32,748 bases of DNA, taken from the NCBI RefSeq assembly GCF_003003795.1, contig NZ_PVWK01000016.1, forward strand, positions 1 to 32,748, read 5' to 3'. The stretch comes from Stenomitos frigidus ULC18. GTDB lineage: Bacteria > Cyanobacteriota > Cyanobacteriia > Leptolyngbyales > Leptolyngbyaceae. Within the stretch, counting starts at the first letter, position 1. Each line of letters starts with the position of its first letter. Under the pieces are notes generated by a model. The model was not told where the DNA came from and ran no database searches. It saw nothing but the letters and a program-made list of their open reading frames with translations. Both the position numbers and the translations under genes were made by a program. Shown here one piece after another: positions 23,458 to 32,079 of this stretch.

Positions 23458-23691
23458 ATGCTGCATGACCCTGAGCATTTTGAGGAGTGGGAACTTGAAG
23501 TTAGGGCAACTGACCAAAAAGCCGCAGAGCGGAAATGTGAGGAGATTGCGGTAAATAACCCCTTAACACAGGTCTTGCTAGTAACTCAAGCAACCAAGAC
23601 CCCTTATAGCAACACCTACCGATTTATCTGTTGGTTTAGAAGCGAGACAACGCCAAATGACAGCGACAGCGACATTAGTAAAGGGAATTAG
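23458..23691 (+). CDS. Hypothetical 77-aa protein
   Basis: A small protein 15 bases after the ribbon-helix-helix gene. The pattern FEEWELEVRATDQKAAERKC, then EEIAVNNPLTQVLLVTQATK suggests a ferredoxin-like alpha/beta fold. The next gene overlaps its 3' end by about 35 bases in another frame, so the two are probably translationally coupled. The family is not recognised. Confidence 0.5.
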   Translation: MLHDPEHFEEWELEVRATDQKAAERKCEEIAVNNPLTQVLLVTQATKTPYSNTYRFICWFRSETTPNDSDSDISKGN

Positions 23692-23974
23692 AACAGTTAA
23701 GTATATTCCCAGTCTAGGTGAGCACCAGCTATCGATTAACCTGGGGTTAGCTGACCACGCTACAGTTTTTGAGTTTGCCAGAACACAGGGATTCGTCCCA
23801 GAAATTGTGCAAATTTCAACCGTTCAAGGTCTTGAAATTCACGCCCTTCTCTTGTCGGAGCGAGTTGATCAATCGCCTCTAAACGGTTCTAATCTGTCAG
23901 AAGCGTTGGATTACTTAGCAGACAAGATCAACGCAGATGCCATTCGGCATGTTTATGGCCGCTTCACAACCTAA
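23657..23974 (+). CDS. Hypothetical 105-aa protein
   Basis: This protein begins MTATATLVKGIRTVKYIPSL inside the end of the previous gene. It has alternating strands and helices (HQLSINLGLADHATVFEFAR, QISTVQGLEIHALLLSERV) and a helical C-terminus (NLSEALDYLADKI). There are no membrane segments. It belongs to the small plus-strand gene group leading to the replication protein. The family is not recognised. The 35-base overlap is unusual but the reading frame is convincing. Confidence 0.5.
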   Translation: MTATATLVKGIRTVKYIPSLGEHQLSINLGLADHATVFEFARTQGFVPEIVQISTVQGLEIHALLLSERVDQSPLNGSNLSEALDYLADKINADAIRHVYGRFTT

Positions 23975-24014
23975 GAAGAGTTATTAAAGCAGGCTTACAG
24001 CAAGTAGGTAGACA

Positions 24015-24767
24015 ATGTACGCATTACAGAATTCATCTTCAAACTATGCCGATCTGCCTGTTTTGCTCCATAACAGAGAGGCATGGAAACAACTGGAACA
24101 AGAACGAGAGCGCTTGACCAACGGTTGTAGGGGCGCTGGTATTTCGTTCCTTGCAGGGCTTACTCTTGCCAATCCGATTCTCCTTCTGGGTTCTCTGCCT
24201 CTACTGGGAATTACAGGCACTCAGCTTCAAAAGACCAGCCAGATCTACCTCAATATGGGCCGTCTTTTAGATGCGTTTGAGCGTCAAGAGATTATTATTA
24301 CCCCCCGCTTGGAGGTACCTGATAACGGCTCTCTTGATCTATTTGTGCGGTTTCCCAACCCTCCCAAAGCCGTGTTTACGATCGGTTTACGATCCAACGG
24401 GGAATCGACGATCTTTTTCAATGAGCAGAAGGAGGGGTTGTGCTTACGCCGTAAGCGCGGTGGGTTTAAGACCTGGCAGGTAGACCTGTTCCGGCGCTTT
24501 GCCTTGCAGGAGTTTTGGCTGCGGAAGAATCGACAAGACTTGTTTGGTCAGTCGTCCAGAGACAAAAACAGACCAGCGGTAAAATTGCTGGTACTGACTG
24601 GGAAAACCAAACTTGGCAAGCATTCAGAACATTTGTATGCCATGATCGGCGATCAGAAAGTTCTGTCTGTCCGCAACAGAGTTTCCCTTTTCATCATGGA
24701 GGAAGAACAACTAATACCGTTTATCAAAGCCTGGTTAGCTAAAGCAGATAACCCTAATAACGGCTAA
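24015..24767 (+). CDS. Membrane-hairpin protein of unknown function
   Basis: A 250-residue protein. About 38-72 (GAGISFLAGLTLANPILLLG, then SLPLLGITGTQL) form a hydrophobic hairpin or two membrane spans. The rest is soluble and basic, with a beta-rich part (LDLFVRFPNPPKAVFTIGLR, STIFFNEQKEGLCLRRKRGG) followed by a helical part and a final strand/helix unit. The FTIGLRS and FFNEQ pattern followed by WQVDLFRRFALQEF is reminiscent of nuclease-like folds on plasmids, but no catalytic set is clear to me. A terminator-like hairpin begins at its stop codon. Confidence 0.55.
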   Translation: MYALQNSSSNYADLPVLLHNREAWKQLEQERERLTNGCRGAGISFLAGLTLANPILLLGSLPLLGITGTQLQKTSQIYLNMGRLLDAFERQEIIITPRLEVPDNGSLDLFVRFPNPPKAVFTIGLRSNGESTIFFNEQKEGLCLRRKRGGFKTWQVDLFRRFALQEFWLRKNRQDLFGQSSRDKNRPAVKLLVLTGKTKLGKHSEHLYAMIGDQKVLSVRNRVSLFIMEEEQLIPFIKAWLAKADNPNNG

Positions 24768-24802
24768 AACCCCCTGTCACGAGCTGCGACACGAGGGTTT
24801 TG
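24767..24802 (+). terminator. Terminator-like hairpin
   Basis: AAAACCC at 24767-24773 pairs with GGGTTTT at 24796-24802, and inner TGTC with GACA extends the stem. The run TTTT closes it. Placed right at the stop of the preceding gene, it would separate that operon from the replication genes and, with As on the 5' side, might work in both directions. Confidence 0.6.
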
Positions 24803-24954
24803 GAAAAACTTTAGCCGGGGTGTAACCCCAACAAGATGATTTGGTTTTGCCGACCGATTCATTTACAGTATATGCTGCTTTTTTGCAGTATTGCATCAGG
24901 ATGAAGCAAAATCGCTGCCAACACTGGTTTTCAGCGATTTTTGAGGAGACATTT

Positions 24955-25080
24955 ATGTCCCTCTGCTTCAACTTGATGACAGCGGGTTCATCCCGGTTCC
25001 TACACTCTTCGGAAGGAACCGCAAATGACCACACCTCAGAAATTTCAGATGTTAGCGCCCACACTCGAAGCGCGATTTGA
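24955..25080 (+). CDS. Possible 41-aa leader peptide upstream of rep
   Basis: A short frame beginning MSLCFNLMTAGSS at ATG 24955 is preceded by the strong ribosome binding site GAGGAG six bases away. It overlaps the start of the next small gene in another frame. Leader peptides whose translation couples to that of a replication protein are a common way to set plasmid copy number. The composition is unremarkable, so the evidence is the ribosome binding site and position only. Confidence 0.35.
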   Translation: MSLCFNLMTAGSSRFLHSSEGTANDHTSEISDVSAHTRSAI

Positions 25081-25249
25081 CCACATCAAACCACCACTCT
25101 TAGAGTTGTTGCAAGCTCCAGATCAGGCAGCGCTGTTGCAATCACAGGAGCAGGCTCCAGCACTCGCTGCGCTCCAATCAGAACCTGCCACCGTAAAAAT
25201 TTCGAGCCTTCAGTGCAGCGCCTTACAACCTCTGGAAGGTGCTGTATGA
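25025..25249 (+). CDS. Small protein coupled to rep
   Basis: A 74-residue protein (MTTPQKFQML to LQPLEGAV) with GGAAGGA about 10 bases upstream. Its stop overlaps the ATG of the replication gene (ATGA), so translation of rep probably depends on it. It is helical and Leu/Gln/Ala-rich, with LLELLQAPDQAALLQSQEQA. The family is not recognised. A copy-control or accessory replication role is inferred from coupling. Confidence 0.55.
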   Translation: MTTPQKFQMLAPTLEARFDHIKPPLLELLQAPDQAALLQSQEQAPALAALQSEPATVKISSLQCSALQPLEGAV

Positions 25250-28200
25250 AGGCACTGTCTCAGTCCTTTGGTTTTGCTCATACTGTTAGCAGCCATCACC
25301 TGCGCTCTGGAGAAACTCCTAACCATCAATCCTTTCGAACCTTCAGCCAGACGATTCACTCCGAATTTATTGACGGCAGTGCAATCGCCCTAGCCCTGTT
25401 TGAGGCAGCGATCGCACTGGTCAGCGACACCGAAACCTTTGACGGTGGGGACGTTGCCTACCCGATCCATGAGGCACTCCACTGGCACCTCACTCGCTTT
25501 GGCAACCAAGCACGGGAGACGCTGTACGCGGCCCTAATGCTCCACGAAGATGATTTCACCTGGCAAGCCAAACTCAGCACCCCACGCACGGATGACAAAG
25601 GGAAGGCACAGAAATACGAAACGCCCGTCGGCAATGGTGCCAGAGCCTACTTACCGCCCGTCCCTGCTGCCATTCGCCAACGGATTGCCGATCGCTATAA
25701 GATCCCTGTCCCCCTAGACGGCTCTTTCTGGAACTGGCTGGAGCAACACCCAGAAATCCCCCTCATCATCACCGAAGGCGGCAAAAAGGGGCTGGCTGGC
25801 TTCAGTCAAGGGTTTGTGACCTTGGCACTCTACGGCTGTCACGGCGGGTATCGCACCAAAGATCCGCTAGGCAACCCGATGCCACCCACGCTCATTCCCG
25901 ACTTGGCTCGGTTTACGTTCTCGGGTCGCTCCATCACCTTGGCTTTTGATGCGGATGCCAGTGAAAAGACACGGCGGCGAGTCAACATCGCACAGTCCCG
26001 CTTAGGTGGGCTGTTGGTAGCACAAGGCTGCGTGGTGACGATCGCCAGTTGGGGCAATCAACAAGGGAAAGGGCTGGATGACCTGATTGTGCAGTCGGGT
26101 GTTGCCGCCTGGGAGACTGCCTACGCTAACGCGCTACCCCTGAGCCAATGGCAAATTTGGCAGCGACTGGAACAGAAACTTACCTATCCGGTCAATCTGC
26201 AGGTGCATATAGGCGATCTGTCTAAGCTCGACGTCACCCAACTCCCCGCCGAGGGCCTGATCGCTATCTGTTCGGCGAAGGGTACTGGGAAAACCAAGTT
26301 GATTGCGACTTTGGTAGCGGGACAGGAACGGGTACTGTTGATCACCCATCGCATTGCCTTAGCGAATAACCTCTGTAAGCGCACCGAACTGCACTATCGG
26401 AGCGACCTGGATAAAGTCAAAGGGCAATATATCCATGAGTCGGGCTACACGCGGCGGATCGGCTCGTGCGTGGATGGCTTGCTCAGCCTCGACCCCGACC
26501 ACTTTGTTGGGTGCGACCTAGTGCTGGATGAAGCGGTGCAGCTCGTCCGCCATTTACTCACCAGCTCAACCTGTGCCCGTGACGGCAAACGTCCAGCCTT
26601 GCTGGCACGCTTCCGCGCACTGGTGAAAAATGCGAAACGAGTCATCATTGCCGATGCTGACTTAGACAATGCCACGCTGCACTATCTCCAGTCCTTACGG
26701 GGGGATGGTCAGCCTGTTTTCCTGGTCAAGAACGACTTTGAGCCAGAGGCTTACGCCTGCCGTTTCTTAGCCGCACCCGATCGGACTGCAATTACGAGTG
26801 AGCTGCTGACTGCGATCGCCCAACAAACACCGGGTCAAGTTTTGTTTGTCGCCACCGACAGCAAAGCCACCAGCAAAGCGCTGCATCGTTTGATCACCCA
26901 ACAGTACTCAGAGCAACGGGTGTTGCTGCTAAATAGCGAAACGACCGGGGGTGAATGTGAGCGGGAGTTCATGCAAACGCCGGACGTGGTGCTGACACGC
27001 GGCGACTACGATATCATTCTCTGTTCGCCGTCTGTGGCGACAGGCGTTTCGATTGAGTGTCGGGGCGTTGTGTCTCAGGTCTACGGCATCTTTACTGGGG
27101 TGAGCGCCACGGATGCCGATATGAGTCAAGCCTTGAGTCGGGTCCGTGAGCCAGTCGAGCGGGTAGTCTGGTGTGCCAAAGCAGGCTCTAACTTTGCTAA
27201 AGTCAGCCGCTCGGTACACCCTCTCGAAGTGCAATCGCACTTGCAGTCTCAGACCACGGCCACGGTACAACTCCTCCGGTCCAGCTTGAAAGAAGATATC
27301 GTAGACGGTATCAATGCACTGGATTGGCGCTCCGATCCGCATATCAGGCTGTACTGCCAGTTGGCTGCCGAGCAGAACCGCTCGATGCGGTGCTTACGAG
27401 AAGCGCTCCTGGTGCGCCTCCGGTTTGAGGGTAACACGCTGACAATCGAAGACCGCGCGAGTGATCCGGCACTGAAGACATTGCTGGCGCAGACCAGAGC
27501 CGACCTGCAACTGTTAGACGCCGAAGCCTTGGTCGCTATAGCGACGCTTACCTATACCGAAGTGCTGGCACTGGAGCAAAAGGAAGGTCTGAGTCCTGAA
27601 GAGCATACCGCCATTCAGAAGTGGTACCTACTGGACTTCTACGACCTGGAAACGCTGACGGTTGACGATTGCCTCTGGGACAAGGAGGGACGCAGACGGG
27701 GTGAAATCCTGTCCCTTGAAGCGCTGCTGTTCCCTGATGTGGCGCTCGACCGTACCGCCAGAGCACTCGAAAAACAAGCCAACTGGAAGCAAGGCTATTG
27801 CCCATGGGACATTGCCAACACGCCCCTCCGACGCTGGTTGCTGGTGTCGATCGGCATCGACCAGTTAATCGCCAAACTGCGGGAGGGGTGGCAGTGGTGC
27901 TGCTATGACTTGCAGCCGTATGCCGCTGCCGCCAGAGCGTTAGCCGCTCAAATTAAAGTCGCGCTCCATTTCACGATTAACGAGGCGATGAGCGATACCC
28001 AGGTAGTGCATCAACTCCTCGCGCAGTTAGGCATCAAATTGACACGACGGTGGTCGCGGTCGTTACCGGGCTATGAAGGGGAGAAACTCCGCACCTACAC
28101 CTTAGACCAGGAGCATTGGGGACAGCTTGTCGCGGTACTGGAGTGCCGGGAAGCCAGGCGTCACCGCCTGCAAGCGCAGCGTCTGGACTTGGAAGAGGCT

Positions 28201-28398
28201 GGATCACCCAGCCTAGAGAGAGTAGATAAACCCGTGGGTGATCCAGAACCCCAAGGCGATGACTGGCTGACTCCAGAGGCATTAGCGGACGTGCAAGCGC
28301 TGCTGGCGACAGCGGCTGGCGATTCAGAGGTGCTGGCACAGGTGAAGCTGGCGATTCCAGCCTACGTTCTACGGCGTTTGGGTCTCAAGGCAGCCTGA
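25246..28398 (+). CDS. Plasmid replication protein, CyRepA1-type primase-helicase
   Basis: This 1050-residue protein, counted from ATG 25246 (MKALSQSFGF), has GGAAGG seven bases upstream; a GTG 33 bases upstream is the alternative. A TOPRIM/DUF3854-like domain lies near 170-300: IPLIITEGGKKGLAGFSQGF, then TLAFDADASEKTRRR and QGKGLDDLIV. A helicase part follows: Walker A ICSAKGTGKTKLIATLVAG at about 340-358, DLVLDEAVQLVRHLL near 423 as Walker B, ILCSPSVATGVSIECR near 592 and QALSRVREPVERVVW near 628 in the second RecA-like lobe. This combination matches large replication initiators of cyanobacterial plasmids (CyRepA1 family). It would open the origin and prime replication. The origin itself is not located; the AT-rich stretch before the small coupled gene and the inverted-pair array are candidates. 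Confidence 0.85.
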   Translation: MKALSQSFGFAHTVSSHHLRSGETPNHQSFRTFSQTIHSEFIDGSAIALALFEAAIALVSDTETFDGGDVAYPIHEALHWHLTRFGNQARETLYAALMLHEDDFTWQAKLSTPRTDDKGKAQKYETPVGNGARAYLPPVPAAIRQRIADRYKIPVPLDGSFWNWLEQHPEIPLIITEGGKKGLAGFSQGFVTLALYGCHGGYRTKDPLGNPMPPTLIPDLARFTFSGRSITLAFDADASEKTRRRVNIAQSRLGGLLVAQGCVVTIASWGNQQGKGLDDLIVQSGVAAWETAYANALPLSQWQIWQRLEQKLTYPVNLQVHIGDLSKLDVTQLPAEGLIAICSAKGTGKTKLIATLVAGQERVLLITHRIALANNLCKRTELHYRSDLDKVKGQYIHESGYTRRIGSCVDGLLSLDPDHFVGCDLVLDEAVQLVRHLLTSSTCARDGKRPALLARFRALVKNAKRVIIADADLDNATLHYLQSLRGDGQPVFLVKNDFEPEAYACRFLAAPDRTAITSELLTAIAQQTPGQVLFVATDSKATSKALHRLITQQYSEQRVLLLNSETTGGECEREFMQTPDVVLTRGDYDIILCSPSVATGVSIECRGVVSQVYGIFTGVSATDADMSQALSRVREPVERVVWCAKAGSNFAKVSRSVHPLEVQSHLQSQTTATVQLLRSSLKEDIVDGINALDWRSDPHIRLYCQLAAEQNRSMRCLREALLVRLRFEGNTLTIEDRASDPALKTLLAQTRADLQLLDAEALVAIATLTYTEVLALEQKEGLSPEEHTAIQKWYLLDFYDLETLTVDDCLWDKEGRRRGEILSLEALLFPDVALDRTARALEKQANWKQGYCPWDIANTPLRRWLLVSIGIDQLIAKLREGWQWCCYDLQPYAAAARALAAQIKVALHFTINEAMSDTQVVHQLLAQLGIKLTRRWSRSLPGYEGEKLRTYTLDQEHWGQLVAVLECREARRHRLQAQRLDLEEAGSPSLERVDKPVGDPEPQGDDWLTPEALADVQALLATAAGDSEVLAQVKLAIPAYVLRRLGLKAA

Positions 28399-28472
28399 GT
28401 TGACGCTCTAATGCCGCTGTTTGCAACCGGTTTGGTGCCAACCTACTGCCGCCGCGCTCTGTTTGCTTAGGG

Positions 28473-28604
28473 GTGCCGTGTCAGTGTGGGGATCGTTGTT
28501 TGTGTCCATACTGCGGTCACTGCTCTAGACGCCAGCACAGGCCCTTGTCTTGTACAGAACGATCGGTGGTGCTCAGTCGAGTCTGCACGCCTGCTTTTAG
28601 CTAG
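28473..28604 (+). CDS. Possible Cys-rich 43-aa mini-protein
   Basis: A short frame after rep, from GTG 28473, reads PCQCGDRCLCPYCGHC near its start: six cysteines in 15 residues in zinc-ribbon-like spacing, with CPYCG typical of metal-binding knuckles. The frame is open upstream to 28404 but without a better start, and AGGGG sits directly before the GTG. Basic residues follow (SRRQHR). It could be a nucleic-acid-binding zinc knuckle, or a chance product of TGT/TGC-rich DNA. Confidence 0.35.
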   Translation: MPCQCGDRCLCPYCGHCSRRQHRPLSCTERSVVLSRVCTPAFS

Positions 28605-28833
28605 GTGTTTGGCACTTGATCACTGGCCGTTTCACTGGCAGGGTCTCCATTGGCGGCTGCGCTGTGAGAGGCAATGCCTGCGCTTGCTCCGCCCGTCGCT
28701 TCGCTACAAGCTCACGTTTCAACTCCGAGAGCAGTCGCGTGTGCTGCTCTTTTTCAGCGTGTTCCCAAGTGTCGACAAATTGATGCATCAGTCTCCAACT
28801 CCAATATCTTTGAAATAGTGTACTTGTGGTCAA
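28597..28833 (-). CDS. Hypothetical small protein
   Basis: A frame on the minus strand that may begin at TTG 28833 or ATG 28788 (MHQFVDTWEHAEKEQHTRLL). It has one long charged helix followed by a Pro-rich tail. No recognised family, and no clear ribosome binding site. The helix is well formed and the neighbouring frames are poorer, so a gene is possible. Confidence 0.35.
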   Translation of the reverse strand: MTTSTLFQRYWSWRLMHQFVDTWEHAEKEQHTRLLSELKRELVAKRRAEQAQALPLTAQPPMETLPVKRPVIKCQTPS

Positions 28834-29160
28834 GCAAAGTGGCAGCCTCTATAGACAGATTTGGATGTGCTGGTGTTCTGACTCTCTAGCGATCTCTAGC
28901 TCGTTGTGTTGTTGCCACACTCGATGTTTAACTCCGTTTTGATGCTGAACCTGTTAGTTGTAGAAGAGAGAGAAAGGGCAACTGATCCGGTTCTCTGCTA
29001 GCAAGTGCTCTGCTTCGCTACGATGTGACCCCAACTTCTCTTATCATCAGACTGTTGATTTGCTGCTGTAGCTACTTGTGAAAACGGAGTACCCTTTTAT
29101 CTGCAAATAAGCATTCATGAGTACGGTATGCTTCAGGCAGGGTAAATGGCGTTGGAGTAA
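28834..29160. other. Upstream region of parAB
   Basis: No gene is seen. A GGAG motif lies a few bases before the ParA start. CTCTAGCGATCTCTAGC is a short direct repeat near 28884-28901, a possible weak binding site. A promoter for parAB is expected here, and AT-rich bases at 29090-29110 are the best candidate, but boxes are not distinct. No clear parS-like palindrome was found by eye. Confidence 0.35.
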
Positions 29161-29925
29161 ATGGGAAAGGTCATTGCGCTGTTTAATCAAGCTGGGGGTG
29201 TTGGAAAAACATCTCTGGTTCTAAATTTGGGTTATTCCTTATCTACTTTTAAGAAGGATGGTCGTGTCCTTCTTGTGGATATGGACCCACAAGCTTCGCT
29301 TACAACCTTTATGGGATTGGAGTCTGAAGAGCTAGAGTCGTCTATCTATGAGTCCGTTGTGGGCGATTCTCCAGCACCTGTCATTGACAACATTCATGGA
29401 ATGAGTCTCATTCCAGCGAACCTGAATTTGAGTGCGGCAGAACTTGAATTACCAGGAATGCCTAACCGAGAAATACGACTCAAGCGGGCTCTGGAACCAC
29501 TTATAGGTCAGTATGATTTTGTTCTAATTGATTGTCCGCCAAGCTTAGGTCTGCTTAGTTTTATTAGCTTAGTGGCGGCAACTCACGTACTCGTCCCCAT
29601 CCAAACGCAGTTCAAGGCTTTTGTGGGAACCGAAAAACTGCTGGGAACAATCTCACGGATTCGTTCATCTGGGCATAACCCAAAACTGCAAATTGCTGGC
29701 TTTATTCCAACCATGTTTGACAAAAGGAATGCTCAAGATGAGCGTACCCTTGGAGCGATTCAAGAGCAATTAGCTAGTCTTGCTAAGATCTACCCTCCGA
29801 TTCCGCGCTCGACTGCATTCGCTGATGCCTCAGAGAAGCTGATGCCTCTAGAACTTTATAGCCCCCGGCACTCTATTCTTCCAACACTCCGAACAATCTC
29901 AAAAGGCTTGAGAGCACTGAAATGA
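29161..29925 (+). CDS. parA: ParA-family partition ATPase
   Basis: This 254-residue deviant Walker ATPase has NQAGGVGKTSLVLNLGYSL at about 9-27 (deviant P-loop with the signature lysine position occupied by Gln/Ala), LLVDMDPQASLT at about 38-49, and FVLIDCPPSLGLL near 120-132. ParA forms dynamic dimers on the nucleoid that move ParB-bound plasmids to daughter cells. It overlaps parB by four bases. Short, without an N-terminal HTH, it fits type Ib or MinD-like ParA rather than the autorepressing P1 type. The KGG of the usual KGGxGKT is replaced by QAGG. Confidence 0.9.
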   Translation: MGKVIALFNQAGGVGKTSLVLNLGYSLSTFKKDGRVLLVDMDPQASLTTFMGLESEELESSIYESVVGDSPAPVIDNIHGMSLIPANLNLSAAELELPGMPNREIRLKRALEPLIGQYDFVLIDCPPSLGLLSFISLVAATHVLVPIQTQFKAFVGTEKLLGTISRIRSSGHNPKLQIAGFIPTMFDKRNAQDERTLGAIQEQLASLAKIYPPIPRSTAFADASEKLMPLELYSPRHSILPTLRTISKGLRALK

Positions 29926-30869
29926 CCCCTAAGCGAAGTGAACCCTACGGCAGACAAATTAAAGGATTAGATTTGCTGTTTGGGAACCCGGAGCAAGCGG
30001 CTGCAACGGGAACAACTGCCTTACCAACCGCGATTCCTCTAGCGAAGCTCGCGCTACCAAGTCAGCAACCCAGGCGCTACTTTGATCCTCAAAAGATGGA
30101 ACAGCTGACATTATCGGTCGTGGAACACGGTATTTTAGAACCTTTGTTAGTTCGTCCTCTGCCTAGCGGACTGTATGAATTGGTTGCCGGGGAGCGGCGA
30201 TTTAGAGCTGCTCAGAGTGCAAAGCTGGCAGAAGTCCCGGTTGTAATTCGGGAGTTGGCAGATACGGAAGCGCTGCAAATCGCGCTGATTGAAAACCTTC
30301 AACGGGAAGATCTAAATCCTGTAGAGGAGGCTGAGGGGATTTTACAACTTCTAGAGCTAGAGATGGGTAAGTCCAGAGAGTCTGTGGTCTCCTTGCTTTA
30401 CAGAATGCGGAATGAGGCACAAGGAAGACCTGCTCGTGACGCTGAACATAACGTTATGTTCAATGAGACTGTCGAAAAAGTTTTTGCTCAAGTTGGCATA
30501 AACTGGGAGTCTTTTGTCACTAATCGGCTCTCATTGTTGAATCTACCCACAGAGATTTTGGAGGCTTTACGTCATGGTCACATTGCCTATACGAAGGCTC
30601 AAGCCATTGCCCGTGTTAAAGACGAAGGTCAACGTCAGGAGATACTGAAAGAGGCAATCATTCAAGACCTTTCTCTAACGCAAATCAGAGAACGCATTGC
30701 TAGTCTTAAGATAGAGCCTGTGATCGCTGAAGCTTTACCGCTTAAACATCAGGTAGACGATGTTTTTCGTCTTGTTAAGAAAACGAAGGTTTGGGATGAT
30801 CCAAAAAAACAAAAGAAGTTAGAGCGCTTACTGGCAGATCTGCGTGCGTTAACCTCCGACGCGTTTTAG
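29922..30869 (+). CDS. parB: ParB-family partition protein
   Basis: A 315-residue centromere-binding protein. The N-terminal ParB/Srx box GLYELVAGERRFRAAQSAK lies at about 84-102, followed by LIENLQREDLNPVEEAEG at about 125-142, the hallmark motifs. A helix-turn-helix region lies between about 190 and 260 (ILEALRHGHIAYTKAQAIA). The N-terminus (MTPKRSEPYGRQIKGLDLLF) would contact ParA. An unusual loop (RMRNEAQGRPARDAEHNVMF) splits the central domain. It is coupled to parA by ATGA. Confidence 0.9.
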   Translation: MTPKRSEPYGRQIKGLDLLFGNPEQAAATGTTALPTAIPLAKLALPSQQPRRYFDPQKMEQLTLSVVEHGILEPLLVRPLPSGLYELVAGERRFRAAQSAKLAEVPVVIRELADTEALQIALIENLQREDLNPVEEAEGILQLLELEMGKSRESVVSLLYRMRNEAQGRPARDAEHNVMFNETVEKVFAQVGINWESFVTNRLSLLNLPTEILEALRHGHIAYTKAQAIARVKDEGQRQEILKEAIIQDLSLTQIRERIASLKIEPVIAEALPLKHQVDDVFRLVKKTKVWDDPKKQKKLERLLADLRALTSDAF

Positions 30870-30910
30870 CTTTGATTATAGGGAAAGGTGGAAGAACTTG
30901 AGGGTCGATT

Positions 30911-31276
30911 TTGAATGAGCTAGAGGAGCAGGCTAATGCTTTACTGCAAACACTTGTAGAGTTACCGTTTGAATCGTGTGCATCAATTACCCGTGAGTTT
31001 CGCTCTCTACCATTAGCACCCGGGTTGTATGCAGTCAGGCATCGAGAGCATGGCTTACTCTATTTGGGCAAAGCCAAAAAGCTGCGTGAGCGGTTTAGAG
31101 GGGGACACAAAGCTTGCACCTGGGCATGGCTAGACAATTACGATCATCGGGACATTGCCATTTCGTTTATACCGCTGATGATGGCAGATGTTCTAAAATT
31201 AGGAGATGAGCTAGAAGGCATCCTTATCCATGCCACAAAACCCCCGTATAATGCACAGTATCCTAGTAGAAACTAG
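30911..31276 (+). CDS. GIY-YIG nuclease-domain protein
   Basis: A 121-residue protein starting at TTG 30911, with GAGGG seven bases upstream. The GIY-YIG core is visible: GLYAVRHREHGLLYLGKAKK (GLY for GIY and YLG for YIG), the conserved Arg in LRERFRGGH, Glu in DELEGILIHATKPPYNA, and the final Asn. The catalytic set is therefore present. Single-domain GIY-YIG proteins on plasmids may be nucleases in exclusion, repair or homing; which one is not shown. It follows parB by 40 bases in the same direction and overlaps nothing. Confidence 0.75.
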   Translation: MNELEEQANALLQTLVELPFESCASITREFRSLPLAPGLYAVRHREHGLLYLGKAKKLRERFRGGHKACTWAWLDNYDHRDIAISFIPLMMADVLKLGDELEGILIHATKPPYNAQYPSRN

Positions 31277-31287
31277 AGGACGTGATC

Positions 31288-31527
31288 ATGCAGGCGCTCC
31301 AACAAACGAATAAAAAGCATTTAAGTCGTGATGCCGCGTTAATGCTGCTGGCCGTATTGCCAGATCACATCCGTGATGCCTACTTAAATCATGCGAAGCA
31401 AATTGATTACAGCATTGAACTAGTGCTGGAAATGGCATTGGCAGATTTTCTCGATCCTGACTCACTGACTTTTACGGATTGTCAGCCGCAGCTTGGTTCG
31501 CCGCTGGAATCAGACAAAGCCGCGTAG
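31288..31527 (+). CDS. Hypothetical 79-aa helical protein
   Basis: This protein starts at ATG 31288 with AGAGGA seven bases upstream; a GTG six bases before is less likely. LSRDAALMLLAVLPDHIRDA and YSIELVLEMALADFLDPDSL make a compact helical protein with some resemblance to small plasmid regulators. It is the last gene of the parAB, GIY-YIG group, 11 bases after the nuclease gene. The family is not recognised. Confidence 0.6.
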   Translation: MQALQQTNKKHLSRDAALMLLAVLPDHIRDAYLNHAKQIDYSIELVLEMALADFLDPDSLTFTDCQPQLGSPLESDKAA

Positions 31528-31785
31528 GCTTGCTGTTCAGTTTGCTCCTGGTACTGGTATCGCTAGCACTGCCTACGCTACTCAGTTTTTATAGCCACTA
31601 GTTTTGTTTGACTCCAGTCTAGAGACGTGACTGGTGAGGTAAGCTGCGGCAGTGGTTCCTTAAACTGAGTCATAGGGTTTTACCTGATCGCGATCGCCTC
31701 GTGCTTTTGCTGCTCTGAACCTTAAAGGTTTCCGGTGTTTGCTGAAGCCACGGTAAAGCCCGCTTGCCGAGTACAACTCCAACAT

Positions 31786-32079
31786 TTAGAGTGCGTCATC
31801 TGCTTGTTGTGAGCCAGGGTTTGTCTTACCTTCCCGGAGCACCAGTAAGTACCCTGCCAAGAGTCGTCCATCCAGGTGGTCAGTCCAATGCTGGAGCAGC
31901 AAAACGACCAGACTTTTCAGCTCTGACTCGTCCAAAATCACAAAGGCTGTATCAAAGTGGTCATCCGAGAAGCTGCTAATCCGCGCCAGCAAGTTTATGA
32001 TTGCCCGATCAATGAATGGTGAGGGCTGGTTTGTCTGTAAGGACGTGAACGTGTCTGTGGTCTCTGCTTGGGTAGACAT
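31786..32079 (-). CDS. Hypothetical 97-aa protein
   Basis: An unrecognised protein starting MSTQAETTDTFTSLQTNQPS, with two amphipathic helices (IDRAIINLLARISSFSD and SELKSLVVLLLQHWTDHLDG). No Shine-Dalgarno sequence is visible before ATG 32079. It is convergent with the parAB group. A longer start-less frame runs through the same DNA in another phase, which lowers confidence. Confidence 0.45.
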   Translation of the reverse strand: MSTQAETTDTFTSLQTNQPSPFIDRAIINLLARISSFSDDHFDTAFVILDESELKSLVVLLLQHWTDHLDGRLLAGYLLVLREGKTNPGSQQADDAL

